From: JABDPF01 sp036351575
GTDB lineage: Bacteria; Pseudomonadota; Gammaproteobacteria; Xanthomonadales; SZUA-36
Assembly: GCA_036351575.1 (NCBI GenBank)
Contig: JAZBPJ010000131.1
Span: 1 to 64,000, forward strand
Length of the DNA stretch: 64,000 nt
Direction of reading: 5' to 3'
Part shown: piece after piece, positions 25,177 to 35,510 of the stretch
Numbering within the stretch: position 1 is the stretch's first letter
Layout: each line of letters starts with the position of its first letter
The notes under the pieces: model-generated
The model's database searches: none
Told to the model about the DNA's origin: nothing
The model's input: only the letters and a program-made list of their open reading frames with translations
Position numbers and translations under genes: made by a program

Positions 25177-28110
25177 ATGAGCGACACACGAAACCAGCAC
25201 AGCGACTCCTCCCCGCTGCACGATCTCGAAGGAAACGCAGACTTCATCAGCCGCCATATCGGCCCGCGGGAACACGATATCGATAAGATGCTCGCCGAGA
25301 TCGGGGCCGAATCACTGGATGAACTGATCGCCAGCACGCTTCCGCCGAGCATCCAGACCGAAGCTCCGCTGGACCTGCCGGACGCCATCAGCGAGGAATC
25401 CACTCTGGCGCAATTGCGGAAAATGGCGGACCGCAACCGGGTCATGCACAGCATGATCGGCATGGGTTACCACGATACCGTGCTGCCGCCCGTCATTCTG
25501 CGCAACGTGCTCGAAAACCCGGGCTGGTACACCGCCTATACGCCCTACCAGGCCGAGATATCGCAGGGGCGTCTCGAGGCCCTGCTGAATTACCAGCAGA
25601 TGGTCAGTGACCTGACCGGAATGCCCATCGCCAACGCTTCCCTGCTGGACGAGGCCACCGCGGCGGCCGAAGCGATGACAATGCTGCAGCGCGTGAACCG
25701 GAAATCGAAATCGACACGCTTCCTGGTGGACCCGGCCGTATTGCCGCAAACGCTGGACGTGGTGCAAAACCGGGCTCGCTACTTCGGTATCGAGGTCGTG
25801 GTGGCCGAACCGCAAGCGGCCGTCGCCGAGGGAGATTTCTTTGGTCTGCTGCTCCAGTACCCGGGTGTCGACGGCGAAATATGCGACCACGGCGCCACGA
25901 TTGCGGCTGCGCACGAAAAGGGCGCGCTGGTCGCCGTGGCCACCGACCTGATGGGCCTGGTCCTGCTCAAGCCCCCCGGTGAAATGGGCGCGGACGTGGT
26001 CATCGGCTCGGCTCAGCGTTTCGGCGTGCCGATGGGCTTCGGCGGTCCGCACGCGGCGTTCTTTGCCACCCGCGACGCCTATAAGCGATCGATCCCCGGG
26101 CGCATCATCGGCGTATCGCAGGACAGCCGGGGCCGCACCGCGCTGCGCATGGCGCTGCAGACCCGCGAACAGCATATCCGCCGGGACAAGGCGACCAGCA
26201 ACATCTGCACGGCCCAGGCGCTGCTGGCGGTTATCGCCGGTTTCTACGGCGTCTACCACGGCGCCGAGCGCCTGCAGCGAATCGCCATGCGCATTCACCG
26301 CATGACGGGCCTGCTGGCCAGCGGCCTGGAAGAATCCGGCTTCAGCTGCCGCCATCCGCATTACTTCGACACGCTGGTTTACGACGTCGGCGAAGAGGCG
26401 GCCGGGGCCATCCTGGAACGGGCCCGCGCGGCGGGCATCAACCTGCGCCACGTGGAAGCAGGCGTGATCGGCATCAGCGTGAATGAAAAAACGACGCGCG
26501 GCCACCTGGGGGCCCTGCTCGCAGCCTTTGCCGGGAGCGACGCGGTCCGCAGCGTGGAGGCAGTCGACCGCAAACTCGGCGCGGACTGGAGCGCGATACC
26601 CGAAAACCTGCAGCGCAGCAGCGAATTCCTGCAGCACCCTGTGTTTCGCGATTACCACTCCGAGACCGACATGCTGCGCTACCTCAAGCGCCTGGAAAAC
26701 AAGGACCTGTCGCTGGCGCACGCCATGATTTCTCTCGGTTCCTGCACGATGAAGCTGAACGCCACGACCGAGATGATCCCGGTCACCTGGCCGGAATTTT
26801 CGAACATTCATCCTTTCGCGCCGGCGGATCAGACCGAGGGCTACCGCGCGCTGTTCCATGAACTGGAGAGAATGCTGGTCGCATGCACCGGGTACGACGC
26901 GGTCTCGCTGCAGCCCAACGCGGGATCGCAGGGCGAATACGCCGGGCTGCTCGCCATCAAGGCCTACCACGAATCGCGCGGCGACCATCACCGCGATATC
27001 TGCCTGATTCCCTCGTCCGCCCACGGAACCAACCCGGCCAGCGCGGCCATGGCCGGCATGAAAATCGTCGTCGTGGGCTGTGATTCGAACGGCAACGTGG
27101 ACCTGGAAGACCTCAAGCGCCGGGCAGCGGAGCACGCCGAGCGGCTCGGTGCGCTGATGATCACCTACCCGTCCACCCACGGTGTGTTCGAGGAAGACGT
27201 GCGCGAAATCTGCGACATCGTGCACCAGAAGGGCGGACAGGTTTACCTGGACGGCGCCAACCTCAACGCACTGGTCGGCTGCGCCGCGCCGGGTGAATTC
27301 GGTGCAGACGTTTCACACCTGAACCTGCACAAGACATTCTGCATCCCGCACGGCGGCGGCGGGCCGGGAGTCGGGCCGATTTGCGTCGGCAAGCACCTCG
27401 AGCCTTTCCTGCCCGGGCACTCCATCGTCGACATCGGCGGATCATCGGCCGGCAACCCGGCGGTTTCGGCCGCGCCCTGGGGCAGCGCCAGCATCCTTCC
27501 GATCTCATGGAGCTATATTCGCATGATGGGCGGCCAGGGCATGAAAAAAGCCACCCAGGTAGCCATCCTGAGCGCGAACTACATCGCTCACCGCCTTGCG
27601 CCGGCTTACCCCGTGCTTTATACCGGCCGCAACGGCAGGGTCGCGCACGAGTGCATCATCGACATCCGCCCGTTCAAGGAGTCCTGCGGCATTAGCGAGG
27701 AGGACGTCGCCAAGCGCCTGATCGATTACGGCTTCCATGCGCCGACCATGTCCTTCCCGGTACCCGGAACACTGATGATCGAACCGACGGAAAGCGAACC
27801 GCTGTCCGAGATCGAGCGTTTCATCGAGGCCATGCTGGCCATACGCGAAGAAATCCGGGCCGTCGAGGAAGGCAGGATGGACGCGAACGACAACCCCCTG
27901 AAATGGGCGCCGCACACCGCCGCGGACCTCGCCGGCAACTGGCCGCACGGCTACGACCGGGCGCAGGCCGCCTACCCGGTGGCCGGCCTGTACGAAAGCA
28001 AGTTCTGGTCGGCGGTGAGCCGCGTGGACAACGTGTTCGGCGACCGCAACCTGCAATGCGCCTGCCCGCCGCCCGAGGCATGGGTCAGCGAGGCCGGAAA
28101 CGACGACTGA
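25177..28110 (+). CDS. gcvP: Glycine dehydrogenase (decarboxylating), P-protein of the glycine cleavage system
   Basis: The P-protein decarboxylates glycine with pyridoxal phosphate and passes the aminomethyl group to the lipoyl H-protein. The 977-residue length fits the fused homodimeric type (GcvPA and GcvPB halves in one chain). The PLP lysine is K719 in [18 protein letters not shown], and FISRHIGP marks the N-terminus. The ATG at 25177 is preceded by GGAG; the longer frame from 25084 lies in the promoter region. gcvT and gcvH are not next to it. It ends 10 bases from the convergent lysA, with a hairpin over both stops. Confidence 0.96.
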   Translation: MSDTRNQHSDSSPLHDLEGNADFISRHIGPREHDIDKMLAEIGAESLDELIASTLPPSIQTEAPLDLPDAISEESTLAQLRKMADRNRVMHSMIGMGYHDTVLPPVILRNVLENPGWYTAYTPYQAEISQGRLEALLNYQQMVSDLTGMPIANASLLDEATAAAEAMTMLQRVNRKSKSTRFLVDPAVLPQTLDVVQNRARYFGIEVVVAEPQAAVAEGDFFGLLLQYPGVDGEICDHGATIAAAHEKGALVAVATDLMGLVLLKPPGEMGADVVIGSAQRFGVPMGFGGPHAAFFATRDAYKRSIPGRIIGVSQDSRGRTALRMALQTREQHIRRDKATSNICTAQALLAVIAGFYGVYHGAERLQRIAMRIHRMTGLLASGLEESGFSCRHPHYFDTLVYDVGEEAAGAILERARAAGINLRHVEAGVIGISVNEKTTRGHLGALLAAFAGSDAVRSVEAVDRKLGADWSAIPENLQRSSEFLQHPVFRDYHSETDMLRYLKRLENKDLSLAHAMISLGSCTMKLNATTEMIPVTWPEFSNIHPFAPADQTEGYRALFHELERMLVACTGYDAVSLQPNAGSQGEYAGLLAIKAYHESRGDHHRDICLIPSSAHGTNPASAAMAGMKIVVVGCDSNGNVDLEDLKRRAAEHAERLGALMITYPSTHGVFEEDVREICDIVHQKGGQVYLDGANLNALVGCAAPGEFGADVSHLNLHKTFCIPHGGGGPGVGPICVGKHLEPFLPGHSIVDIGGSSAGNPAVSAAPWGSASILPISWSYIRMMGGQGMKKATQVAILSANYIAHRLAPAYPVLYTGRNGRVAHECIIDIRPFKESCGISEEDVAKRLIDYGFHAPTMSFPVPGTLMIEPTESEPLSEIERFIEAMLAIREEIRAVEEGRMDANDNPLKWAPHTAADLAGNWPHGYDRAQAAYPVAGLYESKFWSAVSRVDNVFGDRNLQCACPPPEAWVSEAGNDD

Positions 28111-28122
28111 CTAGGGTCAGTC
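28105..28122. repeat. Inverted repeat spanning the gcvP and lysA stop codons
   Basis: A perfect 7-bp inverted repeat (gactgac and gtcagtc) with a 4-base loop covers the end of gcvP and the end of the convergent lysA. No T tract follows on either strand, so it is not a classical terminator, though it could slow exonucleases at both 3' ends. Confidence 0.6.
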
Positions 28123-29296
28123 AGATAACGATTTCTTCCGCCGGTTGACGGCGGTTGTACGAAGAGGACATGACCCTGCCGTAGGCGCCCGCGTTCGTCA
28201 CCAGCATGACGTCGCCTTCCTTGCAGGCAGGCAGCATGCGGTCCGCACCGACGATGTCGCCCGATTCACAGATCGGCCCGACCACCTGGTAGGTCATGGA
28301 CGCTTCTTCTTCGAGCCGGTCCAGGTTCACGATGTGGTGGTAGGCGCCGTACAGCGCCGGGCGGATCAAGGAGTTCATCCCGGTCGCGATGCCAAGGTAG
28401 TTGTAGTCACCCTTGGACTTCAGTTGCGTGACGCGCGCCAGCAGCACTCCGCACTCGGAGGCCAGGTAGCGCCCGGGCTCCAGCCACAGGTCGACGTCGA
28501 CATCCCCAAGCGTGCGTTCGAGCAGTTCGTCGAAACGCTCGAGATCCAGGGCCGCCTTTCCAGGCCGGTCGGGCACACCGAGCCCGCCGCCCAGGTCCAG
28601 TACGCGTGCGTCCGGGAACTTCGGCAGGACCGAGACAAATCGCTCCAGCTGCTCGCGCCAGACATCGACGTCCGTCACGCCGCTGCCGGTATGCGTGTGC
28701 AGCCCGGTCACGGTAGCGCCCTGTGCGCTGAGCGATTCCATTACCGCGTCGATGTCGCGCAGCGATATGCCGAACTTGGAGTCCGCACCGGCCGTGACCA
28801 CCTTCTTGTGGTGGCCATAACCGGCCTCGAGATCGAGCCGCAGAAAAAGGGATTTTCCCGCGAACAGACCGGGCCAGTTGTGCACCGCCCAGGCGTTGTC
28901 CACGGTCAGTTGCACGCCCGACTTCAACGCGGCCTCGTATTCCGCGCGGGGCGCGAAGTTGGGTGTGAACAGCAGGTCCTGCTCTGTCACCCCGGGCACG
29001 TTTTCCAGGACGTGGCGAACCTCGTTCCAGGAAACGCATTCAAAACCGCAGCCCGCTGCGGCCAGGGCGCCGAGCAGGGCCGGGTGGTCGTTGGCCTTGA
29101 TCGCGTAGAAGACGCGGCTGATGGACCGCAGGCCGTGCAGTCTCCGGGCCGCTTTCCTCGCCACGTCCAGGCGGTAGACAAAGGCGCTGTCGCGCCCTGC
29201 CATCAGTTCAAGCAATTCTTCGGCGTCCCGGCGCCACCAGGGCAAAGCGCTTTCCGTTCCGGTCACGCCGGCGTGCAAATCGTTCTGTTCCTGCAT
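28121..29296 (-). CDS. lysA: Diaminopimelate decarboxylase-like PLP enzyme
   Basis: LysA makes lysine from meso-diaminopimelate. The 391-residue protein is an alanine-racemase-fold decarboxylase with the PLP lysine in YAIKAN (about residue 65), the GLHTHTGSGV histidine loop, GGGLGVPDRPG (phosphate binding) and the catalytic cysteine segment CESGDIVGADRMLP. Its loops and the YNRRQPAEEIVI end resemble the decarboxylase half of the bifunctional aspartokinase-decarboxylase of xanthomonads more than E. coli LysA, though here it stands alone. The ATG at 29296 has AAGG 7 bases upstream. An ornithine/carboxynorspermidine-type decarboxylase is a weaker alternative. Confidence 0.85.
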   Translation of the reverse strand: MQEQNDLHAGVTGTESALPWWRRDAEELLELMAGRDSAFVYRLDVARKAARRLHGLRSISRVFYAIKANDHPALLGALAAAGCGFECVSWNEVRHVLENVPGVTEQDLLFTPNFAPRAEYEAALKSGVQLTVDNAWAVHNWPGLFAGKSLFLRLDLEAGYGHHKKVVTAGADSKFGISLRDIDAVMESLSAQGATVTGLHTHTGSGVTDVDVWREQLERFVSVLPKFPDARVLDLGGGLGVPDRPGKAALDLERFDELLERTLGDVDVDLWLEPGRYLASECGVLLARVTQLKSKGDYNYLGIATGMNSLIRPALYGAYHHIVNLDRLEEEASMTYQVVGPICESGDIVGADRMLPACKEGDVMLVTNAGAYGRVMSSSYNRRQPAEEIVI

Positions 29297-29317
29297 CTCG
29301 CTACCTTGCAACGAAAA

Positions 29318-29338
29318 CGGCCTCCGCTGGGGAGGCCG
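29318..29338 (-). terminator. rpoH terminator
   Basis: An 8-bp GC-rich stem (cggcctcc pairs with ggaggccg, 5-base loop) lies 31 bases after the rpoH stop. Read on the minus strand it is followed by TTTTC. It separates rpoH from lysA, though some read-through is possible. Confidence 0.7.
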
Positions 29339-29369
29339 CTTCTTCTGAATATCACTGCACGCCGAAAAC

Positions 29370-30230
29370 TCAGGCGGTCATCGACGCCCTCATCTTCCTC
29401 AGGGCGTTTGCTTCGAGCTGCCGGATACGTTCCGCGGACACGCCGTAGCGGTCGGCCAGTTCCTGCAGCGTCAGCTTGTCTTCCTGCAGCCAGCGGCTGC
29501 GGATGATGTCCGTGCTGCGCTCGTCGAGTTCGTCCAGCCCGGCATACAGAAGGTTGTTGTGATGGTTGGACCAGTCTTCCTGCTCCAGTTCCAGCTGCGG
29601 ATCGCGCGACTTGCTCTCCAGGTACGCCACCGGGGCGACGTAAGGCGTCTCGTCGTCCGCATTGTTCGGAAGGTCGAAACCGACATCCTGGCCGGAAAGA
29701 CGGGACTCCATCTCGAGCACGACCTCGGGCTTCACGCCCAGGTCTTTCGCGACGGTCTGGACCTCGTCGTAGTTCAGCCAGCCCAGGCGTTTCTTGGACT
29801 TGCGGAGGTTGAAGAACAGCTTGCGCTGCGCCTTGGTCGTCGCGACCTTGACGATTCGCCAGTTCCTCAGGATGAATTCATGCATCTCGGCGCGAATCCA
29901 GTGCACCGCGAAGGAGACCAGGCGCACGCCGTGATCCGGATCGAAACGCTTGACCGCCTTCATCAGGCCGATGTTGCCTTCCTGAACCAGGTCACCGAGG
30001 TTCAGACCGTAGCCCGCGTAACCCTTGGCCACGTGCACGACGAAACGGAGATGCGCCAGCACCATGCGGCGGGCAGCCTCCAGGTCGCCATCTTCGCGAT
30101 AGCGGCGGGCGAGATCTCTCTCTTCTTCAAGGGTCAGAACCGGAACACGGTTCACTTCCTGGATATACGCATCCAGGCTGCCTGTGCCGGCAGGGACCAG
30201 AAGATGGCTTGGTACCAGTTCTTTGCTCAT
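29370..30230 (-). CDS. rpoH: RNA polymerase heat-shock sigma factor RpoH (sigma-32)
   Basis: RpoH directs RNA polymerase to heat-shock promoters. The 286-residue protein has sigma regions 2 ([37 protein letters not shown]) and 4 ([28 protein letters not shown]). It also carries the RpoH box QRKLFFNLR near residue 134 that marks this sigma type and couples it to chaperone control. The ATG at 30230 is the only good start. It lies downstream of ftsX on the same strand, the conserved ftsE-ftsX-rpoH order of gammaproteobacteria. A sigma-70-like promoter candidate lies about 105 bases upstream. Confidence 0.96.
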   Translation of the reverse strand: MSKELVPSHLLVPAGTGSLDAYIQEVNRVPVLTLEEERDLARRYREDGDLEAARRMVLAHLRFVVHVAKGYAGYGLNLGDLVQEGNIGLMKAVKRFDPDHGVRLVSFAVHWIRAEMHEFILRNWRIVKVATTKAQRKLFFNLRKSKKRLGWLNYDEVQTVAKDLGVKPEVVLEMESRLSGQDVGFDLPNNADDETPYVAPVAYLESKSRDPQLELEQEDWSNHHNNLLYAGLDELDERSTDIIRSRWLQEDKLTLQELADRYGVSAERIRQLEANALRKMRASMTA

Positions 30231-30334
30231 TAATCCTCCAGGGCAGCGGGGAATTCTAGCACAAATCAGCGCTTTTTAAAGCGTGAAAACACGCATTGCG
30301 CCGCTGGTGCCTGCGGATCCCTCCGGTATCGCCC

Positions 30335-30362
30335 AAAATAATTTGACTGGTGGTTTTGACAA
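30335..30362 (-). promoter_or_regulatory. Candidate rpoH promoter
   Basis: On the minus strand TTGTCA (30357-30362) and TATTTT (30335-30340) are separated by 16 bases, each a fair match to sigma-70 elements, in the gap between ftsX and rpoH. This would let rpoH be transcribed apart from ftsEX, as in E. coli. The evidence is sequence only. Confidence 0.45.
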
Positions 30363-30417
30363 ACAAATCCGCGCCGGGTTCCAAAAACAACAAACCTTTT
30401 TTATTCAATACCTTGTG

Positions 30418-31404
30418 CTACTCATGAGCGCGTTTCCCGCTCCGTTTGCGGCGCGGGACTTCAGGCAGACCAAACACCTTGAGATGATGCCTGACGGCCA
30501 GCCAGGAACCCAGCAAACCCAGCAGGCCGCCGCTTGCGAGCACCGCGGCGGTTTCGAAACCATCCAGGCCCAGCATGGAGAAACGGTTGCCGTAAGCGTC
30601 CAGCAACTGCTCGACCGGCGCGCGCAGGTACAGCAGGCTTCCCTCGAGCAATGCGAGCGCCAGCAAGGCGCCCGACAGGCCGTACCACAGCCCGGAATAC
30701 AGGAAAGGCTGTCGAATGAAGCCGTTCGGCGCACCCACCATGTTCAGCACCTGGATCTGGGCGGACTGGCCGGAAACGTCAAGCCTTATCGTGTTGGCCA
30801 CGACGACGACGACAGCCAGCGAGAACAGCAGGCCGAGGACCCGGGACAGCGCCTGGCCAAGCGTCATGATGCCTTCCAGGCGCTGCAGCCACTTGTGATC
30901 GACCTGGACGAGCTCAACGGCGCCCTGCGCTTCGAGCCAGCCGGCCAGCGCGGCAACCGCTGCCTCGAGGTCACCACCTTCTGCGACGTGCGGCGTGACG
31001 TGCAGCACCCAGGGCAAGGGGTTTTCATCGAACAGGTCCAGCGCCTGTCCGAGACCCGATGCCTCGCCGAATTCCAGCATGCCCGCAGCGGGCGACACGC
31101 TCTCGACCTGTGCGCCATGAAGCCTGCCGGCCTCGGCCGCGAGCGCCAGTGCCTCGCGCTCGCCGGCTGTGAGATCCAGAAAAACGGTGATCGAACCCCA
31201 GCTTTCGCGCTTCAGATCCAGTGCTTCGAGGTTCTTGACCACCAGGTGCAGCCCCAGCGGCAACGCCATCGCCAGGCCAAGCACCAGGATCGTCATCAAG
31301 GTGCCGAGCCGGTGCGCAAGCAAATTGCCCAGGCTGGAAAAAAAGCTGTACAGCTGCCGGCGCGCCCAGGACCGCAGCCGCCTGCGATAATTCCGTTCAG
31401 CCAC
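30418..31404 (-). CDS. ftsX: Cell division protein FtsX
   Basis: FtsX is the membrane half of the FtsEX ABC-type complex, which senses divisome state and activates EnvC across the membrane. The 328-residue protein has a basic cytoplasmic N-terminus, a first helix near residue 35-57, a periplasmic loop of about 110 residues, and three further helices: VLGLLFSLAVVVVVANTIRLD near residue 188-205, one near 240, and one near 295. The 8-base overlap with ftsE shows an operon. The basic tail KRSGKRAHE is cytoplasmic. The EnvC it should act on is encoded at 15706-16857. Confidence 0.94.
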   Translation of the reverse strand: MAERNYRRRLRSWARRQLYSFFSSLGNLLAHRLGTLMTILVLGLAMALPLGLHLVVKNLEALDLKRESWGSITVFLDLTAGEREALALAAEAGRLHGAQVESVSPAAGMLEFGEASGLGQALDLFDENPLPWVLHVTPHVAEGGDLEAAVAALAGWLEAQGAVELVQVDHKWLQRLEGIMTLGQALSRVLGLLFSLAVVVVVANTIRLDVSGQSAQIQVLNMVGAPNGFIRQPFLYSGLWYGLSGALLALALLEGSLLYLRAPVEQLLDAYGNRFSMLGLDGFETAAVLASGGLLGLLGSWLAVRHHLKVFGLPEVPRRKRSGKRAHE

Positions 31405-32089
31405 GCTGCCCCCCTCCGATCTCCGAACCGGGAATATCGTGCGTCAGCGCTCCGTTCGAAAGCACCAGCACGCGCCGGCTCATGCGCCGGACCAGGGCGA
31501 GATCGTGGCTCGCAACCAGCACCGTGACGCCCTGCCGGTTGAGCTGGCGAAACAGCTCGAACAGCCCCATGGACAACTCCGGGTCGAGGTTGCCGGTCGG
31601 CTCGTCAGCGAGCAGGAGGGGCGGCATGCCCACGATCGCGCGGGCGATGCCGACACGCTGCTGTTCCCCGCCGGACATCGTCCCCGGCCAGGATTTTTCG
31701 CGCCCTTGCAAGCCAACCTTGTCCAGCGCGGCGCGAACGCGTTTGCGAATCTCGACGTAGTTGAAGCCGGCGATCAGCAAGGGCAGCGCCACGTTGTCGA
31801 ACACGGTCTTGTCCGGCAGAAGCTTGTGGTCCTGGAAGATCATGCCGATACGCTGCCGCACCTGCGGCGCATGGCGCGAGGGTTTCCTGGTGAGGTTCTC
31901 GCCGTTGACGATGACCTGGCCGCCGCTGGGCCGTTCGAGCATGAGCGCGAGTCGCAGAAGCGTGCTCTTGCCGGCGCCCGAGTGCCCGGTCAGAAAGGCC
32001 ATTTCACCCGCTGCCAGCTCGAAACTGACGTCCTTCAGGGCCGTGATGCCGCCCTCGTAACGTTTGCTGACGTGTTCGAAGGTGATCAT
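31397..32089 (-). CDS. ftsE: Cell division ATP-binding protein FtsE
   Basis: FtsE is the ATPase of the FtsEX complex. All ABC signatures are visible in 230 residues: Walker A GHSGAGKST (about residues 36-44), the Q-loop near 85, signature LSGGEQ-like SGGEQQRVGIARAI (about 140), Walker B LLADEPTGNLD (about 159-169), and the H-loop VASHDLALV (about 192). FtsE proteins typically start with MITFEHVSKRY, as here. The gene begins 12 bases after rhlB, so these genes may share transcription. Confidence 0.96.
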   Translation of the reverse strand: MITFEHVSKRYEGGITALKDVSFELAAGEMAFLTGHSGAGKSTLLRLALMLERPSGGQVIVNGENLTRKPSRHAPQVRQRIGMIFQDHKLLPDKTVFDNVALPLLIAGFNYVEIRKRVRAALDKVGLQGREKSWPGTMSGGEQQRVGIARAIVGMPPLLLADEPTGNLDPELSMGLFELFRQLNRQGVTVLVASHDLALVRRMSRRVLVLSNGALTHDIPGSEIGGGQRG

Positions 32090-32101
32090 CGGGTCGAGCG
32101 G

Positions 32102-33439
32102 TCAGCCGGAAGATTCACGCGACGGACGACGCCTGCGGCGGCGCTTTTTACTGTCGCCAGGCCCGCTATCCGCCCGGGCCCCGCCTGAACGGGGCCTGCC
32201 GCCGCCCCTGCCCCGTTTACCGCCGCCCTCGCGCCGCGGCTGCGGCGGCGCCTTCCTGACTTCCGGGAGCAGTTCCGGCCCGGCATGCTCTATCGGAATG
32301 GCGTAGCCGATGTAATCCTCGATTTCCGGCAGGTGGAAAGCATAGTGCTCGCAGGCAAAACTGATGGCCTCGCCCCGCGCACCGAGCCGGGCCGTGCGGC
32401 CGATCCGGTGCACGTAATCGGGCGCGTCCTGCGGCAGGTCGAAATTGATCACGTGAGTGACATCGGGAATGTGCAGTCCACGCGCCGCGACATCGGTTGC
32501 GACCAACACCGGGATTTCACCGTCGTGAAAGCGGCGCAGCAGCGACTGGCGCTTCTTCTGCGGCACGGCGCCGGAGATGGACGCCGCCTGCAGGCCGTTG
32601 GCTTCCAGCGTGCGCTGAACCCGGTCCGTAACAACCCGTGTATTGGCGAAGACCATGACCCGCCCGCTCTCGATGCGGCGCAGCAGACCGATCAACAACG
32701 GCATCTTTTCGTCATTGGCGGGGTAATAAACCGACTGGACCACGTTTTCGACGGTCACGTTCTCGGTTTCCACGCGCAGCAGCTCGGGTTCATTCATATG
32801 CTCGTATGCCAGTTCGAGCACGCGGTGCGAAAGCGTGGCCGAGAACATCAGGCACTGGCGTTCCGCCAGCGGCGGCAAGCGCCTGAGCACGTAGCGGATG
32901 TCCTTGATGAAGCCGAGGTCGAACATGCGGTCCGCCTCGTCCAGCACCATCACCTCGATGCTGTGCAGGTTGAACACTTTCTGTTTGAAGTAATCGATGA
33001 TGCGCCCGGGCGTCCCGATCAGCACGTCGACACCCGCCTCCAGCGCCTTGCGCTGCTTGTCGTAATCGACACCGCCGTAAGCCAGTGCAAAGCGCAGGCC
33101 GGTCTCACCGCCCAGTTGCAGCGCGTCCTTGTGAATTTGCAGCGCCAGTTCCCGCGTGGGCGCCAGCACCAGGGCGCGGGGATTGAGTCCCTCTTCTGCG
33201 GGGCTCGACTCGAGCAGGCGCTGAAAGATGGTCAGCAGAAAGGCGGCCGTCTTGCCGGTGCCGGTCTGGGCCTGGCCGGCCACGTCCCGCCCGGTCAGCG
33301 CAATCGGAAGCGTCAGTGACTGGATCGGCGTGGCGTGCGTAAAACCCGCGTTGTCGAGCCCGGCGCGCAGCCCGGGGTTCAGGTCAAGGGAAGAAAAAGC
33401 CAGTTCTGTCAGTGGCTTACTGCTATCGGTGTTGTGCAT
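32102..33439 (-). CDS. rhlB: ATP-dependent RNA helicase RhlB
   Basis: RhlB unwinds structured RNA for the RNA degradosome. The 445-residue DEAD-box protein has AQTGTGKT (motif I), PTRELA (Ia), VLDEAD (II), FSATLS (III) and HRIGRTAR (VI). The FSSLDL start, [14 protein letters not shown] and the QVPIEHAGP-type segment match RhlB best. The position divergent from trxA-rho is also that of E. coli rhlB. The last 60 residues are Arg/Gly-rich, a typical RhlB RNA-binding tail. The start is ATG at 33439. Its degradosome partner, RNase E, is not in the window. Confidence 0.93.
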   Translation of the reverse strand: MHNTDSSKPLTELAFSSLDLNPGLRAGLDNAGFTHATPIQSLTLPIALTGRDVAGQAQTGTGKTAAFLLTIFQRLLESSPAEEGLNPRALVLAPTRELALQIHKDALQLGGETGLRFALAYGGVDYDKQRKALEAGVDVLIGTPGRIIDYFKQKVFNLHSIEVMVLDEADRMFDLGFIKDIRYVLRRLPPLAERQCLMFSATLSHRVLELAYEHMNEPELLRVETENVTVENVVQSVYYPANDEKMPLLIGLLRRIESGRVMVFANTRVVTDRVQRTLEANGLQAASISGAVPQKKRQSLLRRFHDGEIPVLVATDVAARGLHIPDVTHVINFDLPQDAPDYVHRIGRTARLGARGEAISFACEHYAFHLPEIEDYIGYAIPIEHAGPELLPEVRKAPPQPRREGGGKRGRGGGRPRSGGARADSGPGDSKKRRRRRRPSRESSG

Positions 33440-33692
33440 TAATGCTCGCTCATAGGTGCGCCGGAACGTCTGGCCGACTTCCCTTCAGTGATTTTTCCGC
33501 AAAATCGCAGCAAGGGCTTGAAAATTGCTGCTCATGCCTTGAAATCGTTGAACAGTTCGGTTGAAATGAAGACCCGGCTTGCACAAACCATGTCCGGTTC
33601 CTTTTCGCACCCCGGGCCTCTGAATCAGTCCATATTAACCGTGCCGCTATCGATGTTCCAGTAACCTCACCGGCGCATTCAGGAGAAAAACA
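33440..33692. other. Divergent region between rhlB and trxA (253 bases)
   Basis: The region must hold promoters for both genes. Four copies of TTGAA lie at 33518, 33539, 33548 and 33561, with no regular spacing. A trxA -10 candidate (TATTAA near 33637) lacks a clear -35. I see no small gene. Confidence 0.5.
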
Positions 33693-34019
33693 GTGAGCGA
33701 TAAAATAATCCATGTAACCGATGGCAGCTTCGACGACGAAGTTCTGGGCGCCGAGGGACCGGTTCTGGTCGATTACTGGGCCGAGTGGTGCGGTCCCTGC
33801 AAAATGATCGCGCCCATCATCGACGAGATCGCCAGTGAATACGGTGACAAGCTCAAGGTGGCGAAGATGGATATCGACAGCAACCCCTCGACGCCCCAGC
33901 AGTACAACATCCGCGGCATCCCGACGCTGATGATTTTCCGCGACGGCAAAGTCCAGGCCATGAAGGTCGGCGCACTGACCAAGGGTCAGCTCAAGGCCTT
34001 TGTCGAGGAATCTGTCTGA
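33693..34019 (+). CDS. trxA: Thioredoxin 1
   Basis: TrxA is the general thiol reductant of the cytoplasm. The 108-residue protein has the active site WCGPC at residues 32-36 (cysteines 33 and 36), the cis-proline in [10 protein letters not shown] (about residue 77) and the D26-like buried aspartate in LVDYWAEW. It starts with GTG at 33693 behind AGGAG, 7 bases upstream. Thioredoxin can reduce the tail cysteines of NrdJb, the presumed partner at 8560-9282; that link is inference. The order trxA-rho is conserved in gammaproteobacteria. Confidence 0.97.
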   Translation: MSDKIIHVTDGSFDDEVLGAEGPVLVDYWAEWCGPCKMIAPIIDEIASEYGDKLKVAKMDIDSNPSTPQQYNIRGIPTLMIFRDGKVQAMKVGALTKGQLKAFVEESV

Positions 34020-34226
34020 GTCCTGAAATTGCCTGCCGCGGTTAACTGGACGACCCGCGGCAATCATGCTAATTTGTGTCCATCTGCGGCCGGGCTCCCG
34101 CCCGGCTGGCAACTTCCCTGAACATGCACCGGCGAGATGTGCCGGCAACCGGTTTATAAGCGAACCCTTTCGAACGGCTGATTTGCCATTCCCTGACATA
34201 GCCATTGCACAGGCTTGAGCACGATC
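34020..34226 (+). promoter_or_regulatory. rho leader with several hairpins
   Basis: The 207 bases before rho hold a strong stem after trxA (tgccgcgg 34034-34041 with ccgcggca 34055-34062) and a second GC-rich stem (gccggg 34089-34094 with cccggc 34101-34106). A third, near 34129-34145, pairs ccggc with gccgg. The first stem may end or process trxA mRNA. rho is autoregulated through its leader in E. coli, so these structures may be part of that control; this is inference. Confidence 0.5.
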
Positions 34227-35483
34227 ATGAACCTTACCGACCTGAAACAGCAACCGATTTCCAAACTGCTCGAGATTGCGGACGAGATGAGCCTGGAGAA
34301 CGTCGCCCGCTCCCGCAAACAGGACATCATATTCGCGATACTCAAGGCGCACGCCAAGAGCGGAGAAAGCATCTTCGGTGACGGCGTACTGGAAATCCTG
34401 CAGGACGGCTTCGGATTCCTGCGCTCCGCTGACAGTTCCTACCTGGCAGGCCCCGACGATATTTACGTTTCCCCGAGCCAGATTCGCCGCTTCGCCCTGC
34501 GCACCGGCGACATGCTGTCCGGCAAGATCCGGCCGCCAAAGGACAGCGAGCGCTATTTCGCGCTGCTCAAGGTCGAGGAAATCAACTATTCCTCGCCGGA
34601 TGCAGCCAAGCGCAAAATCCTCTTTGAAAACCTCACTCCGGAGTTCCCGACCGAGCAGTACATCTGCGAGCGGGGCACCGGCAGCACGGAAGACATCACG
34701 GCCCGCATCATCGACCTCGTGTCGCCGATCGGCAAAGGCCAGCGTGGCCTGGTGGTATCGCCGCCCAAGGCCGGTAAAACCATCATGCTGCAGAACATCG
34801 CCACCAGCATCCGGGCCAACCACCCCGATTGCAAGATGATTATCCTGCTGATCGACGAACGTCCGGAGGAAGTCACCGAAATGCAGCGTTCGGTTGACGC
34901 CGAGGTCATTTCCAGCACGTTTGACGAACCGGCCTCGCGCCACGTTCAGGTCGCCGAGATGGTTATCGAACGGGCCAAGCGGCTGGTTGAACACAAGCTT
35001 GACGTGGTGATCCTGCTCGACTCCATCACGCGCCTGGCCAGGGCCTACAACACGGTCGCCCCCTCGTCGGGCAAGGTATTGACCGGCGGTGTGGACGCCA
35101 ACGCACTGCAGCGCCCGAAGCGCTTTTTCGGCGCCGCGCGGAACGTTACCGAGGGCGGTTCCCTGACGATCATCGCCACCGCGCTGGTAGAAACCGGCTC
35201 GAAGATGGACGAGGTGATTTACGAGGAATTCAAGGGCACCGGCAACATGGAAGTTCACCTGAGCCGCCGCATCGCGGAACGGCGCACTTACCCGGCCATC
35301 GACATCAACCGATCCGGCACGCGGCGCGAGGAACTGATGATCGGCCAGGATCAGCTGCAGAAAGTCTGGATCCTGAGAAAGCTGCTGCACCCGATGGACG
35401 AGGCGCAGGCCATCGAGTTCGTGCTCGACAAGATGAAGGCGACCAAGACGAACGCCGAGTTTTTCAATTTCATGAAGCGCTAA
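34227..35483 (+). CDS. rho: Transcription termination factor Rho
   Basis: Rho is the hexameric RNA helicase that ends transcription at many sites. The 418-residue protein is almost collinear with E. coli Rho: [14 protein letters not shown] start, [26 protein letters not shown]-binding block (quoted in outline), Walker A PPKAGKT near residue 179, [11 protein letters not shown], and [12 protein letters not shown] near residue 265. I chose ATG at 34227 over a TTG at 34215 by comparison with the E. coli start. The stop is 27 bases from the convergent malonyltransferase gene, with a small GAAGC-GCGA-GCTTC hairpin between them. Confidence 0.97.
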   Translation: MNLTDLKQQPISKLLEIADEMSLENVARSRKQDIIFAILKAHAKSGESIFGDGVLEILQDGFGFLRSADSSYLAGPDDIYVSPSQIRRFALRTGDMLSGKIRPPKDSERYFALLKVEEINYSSPDAAKRKILFENLTPEFPTEQYICERGTGSTEDITARIIDLVSPIGKGQRGLVVSPPKAGKTIMLQNIATSIRANHPDCKMIILLIDERPEEVTEMQRSVDAEVISSTFDEPASRHVQVAEMVIERAKRLVEHKLDVVILLDSITRLARAYNTVAPSSGKVLTGGVDANALQRPKRFFGAARNVTEGGSLTIIATALVETGSKMDEVIYEEFKGTGNMEVHLSRRIAERRTYPAIDINRSGTRREELMIGQDQLQKVWILRKLLHPMDEAQAIEFVLDKMKATKTNAEFFNFMKR

Positions 35484-35510
35484 GCCCGCGCCCGAAGCGC
35501 GAGCTTCATT

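Noticed and set aside
33518..33565. Four TTGAA words between rhlB and trxA as possible binding sites.
   Set aside because: Spacings of 21, 9 and 13 bases are irregular and the word is short, so chance is likely.
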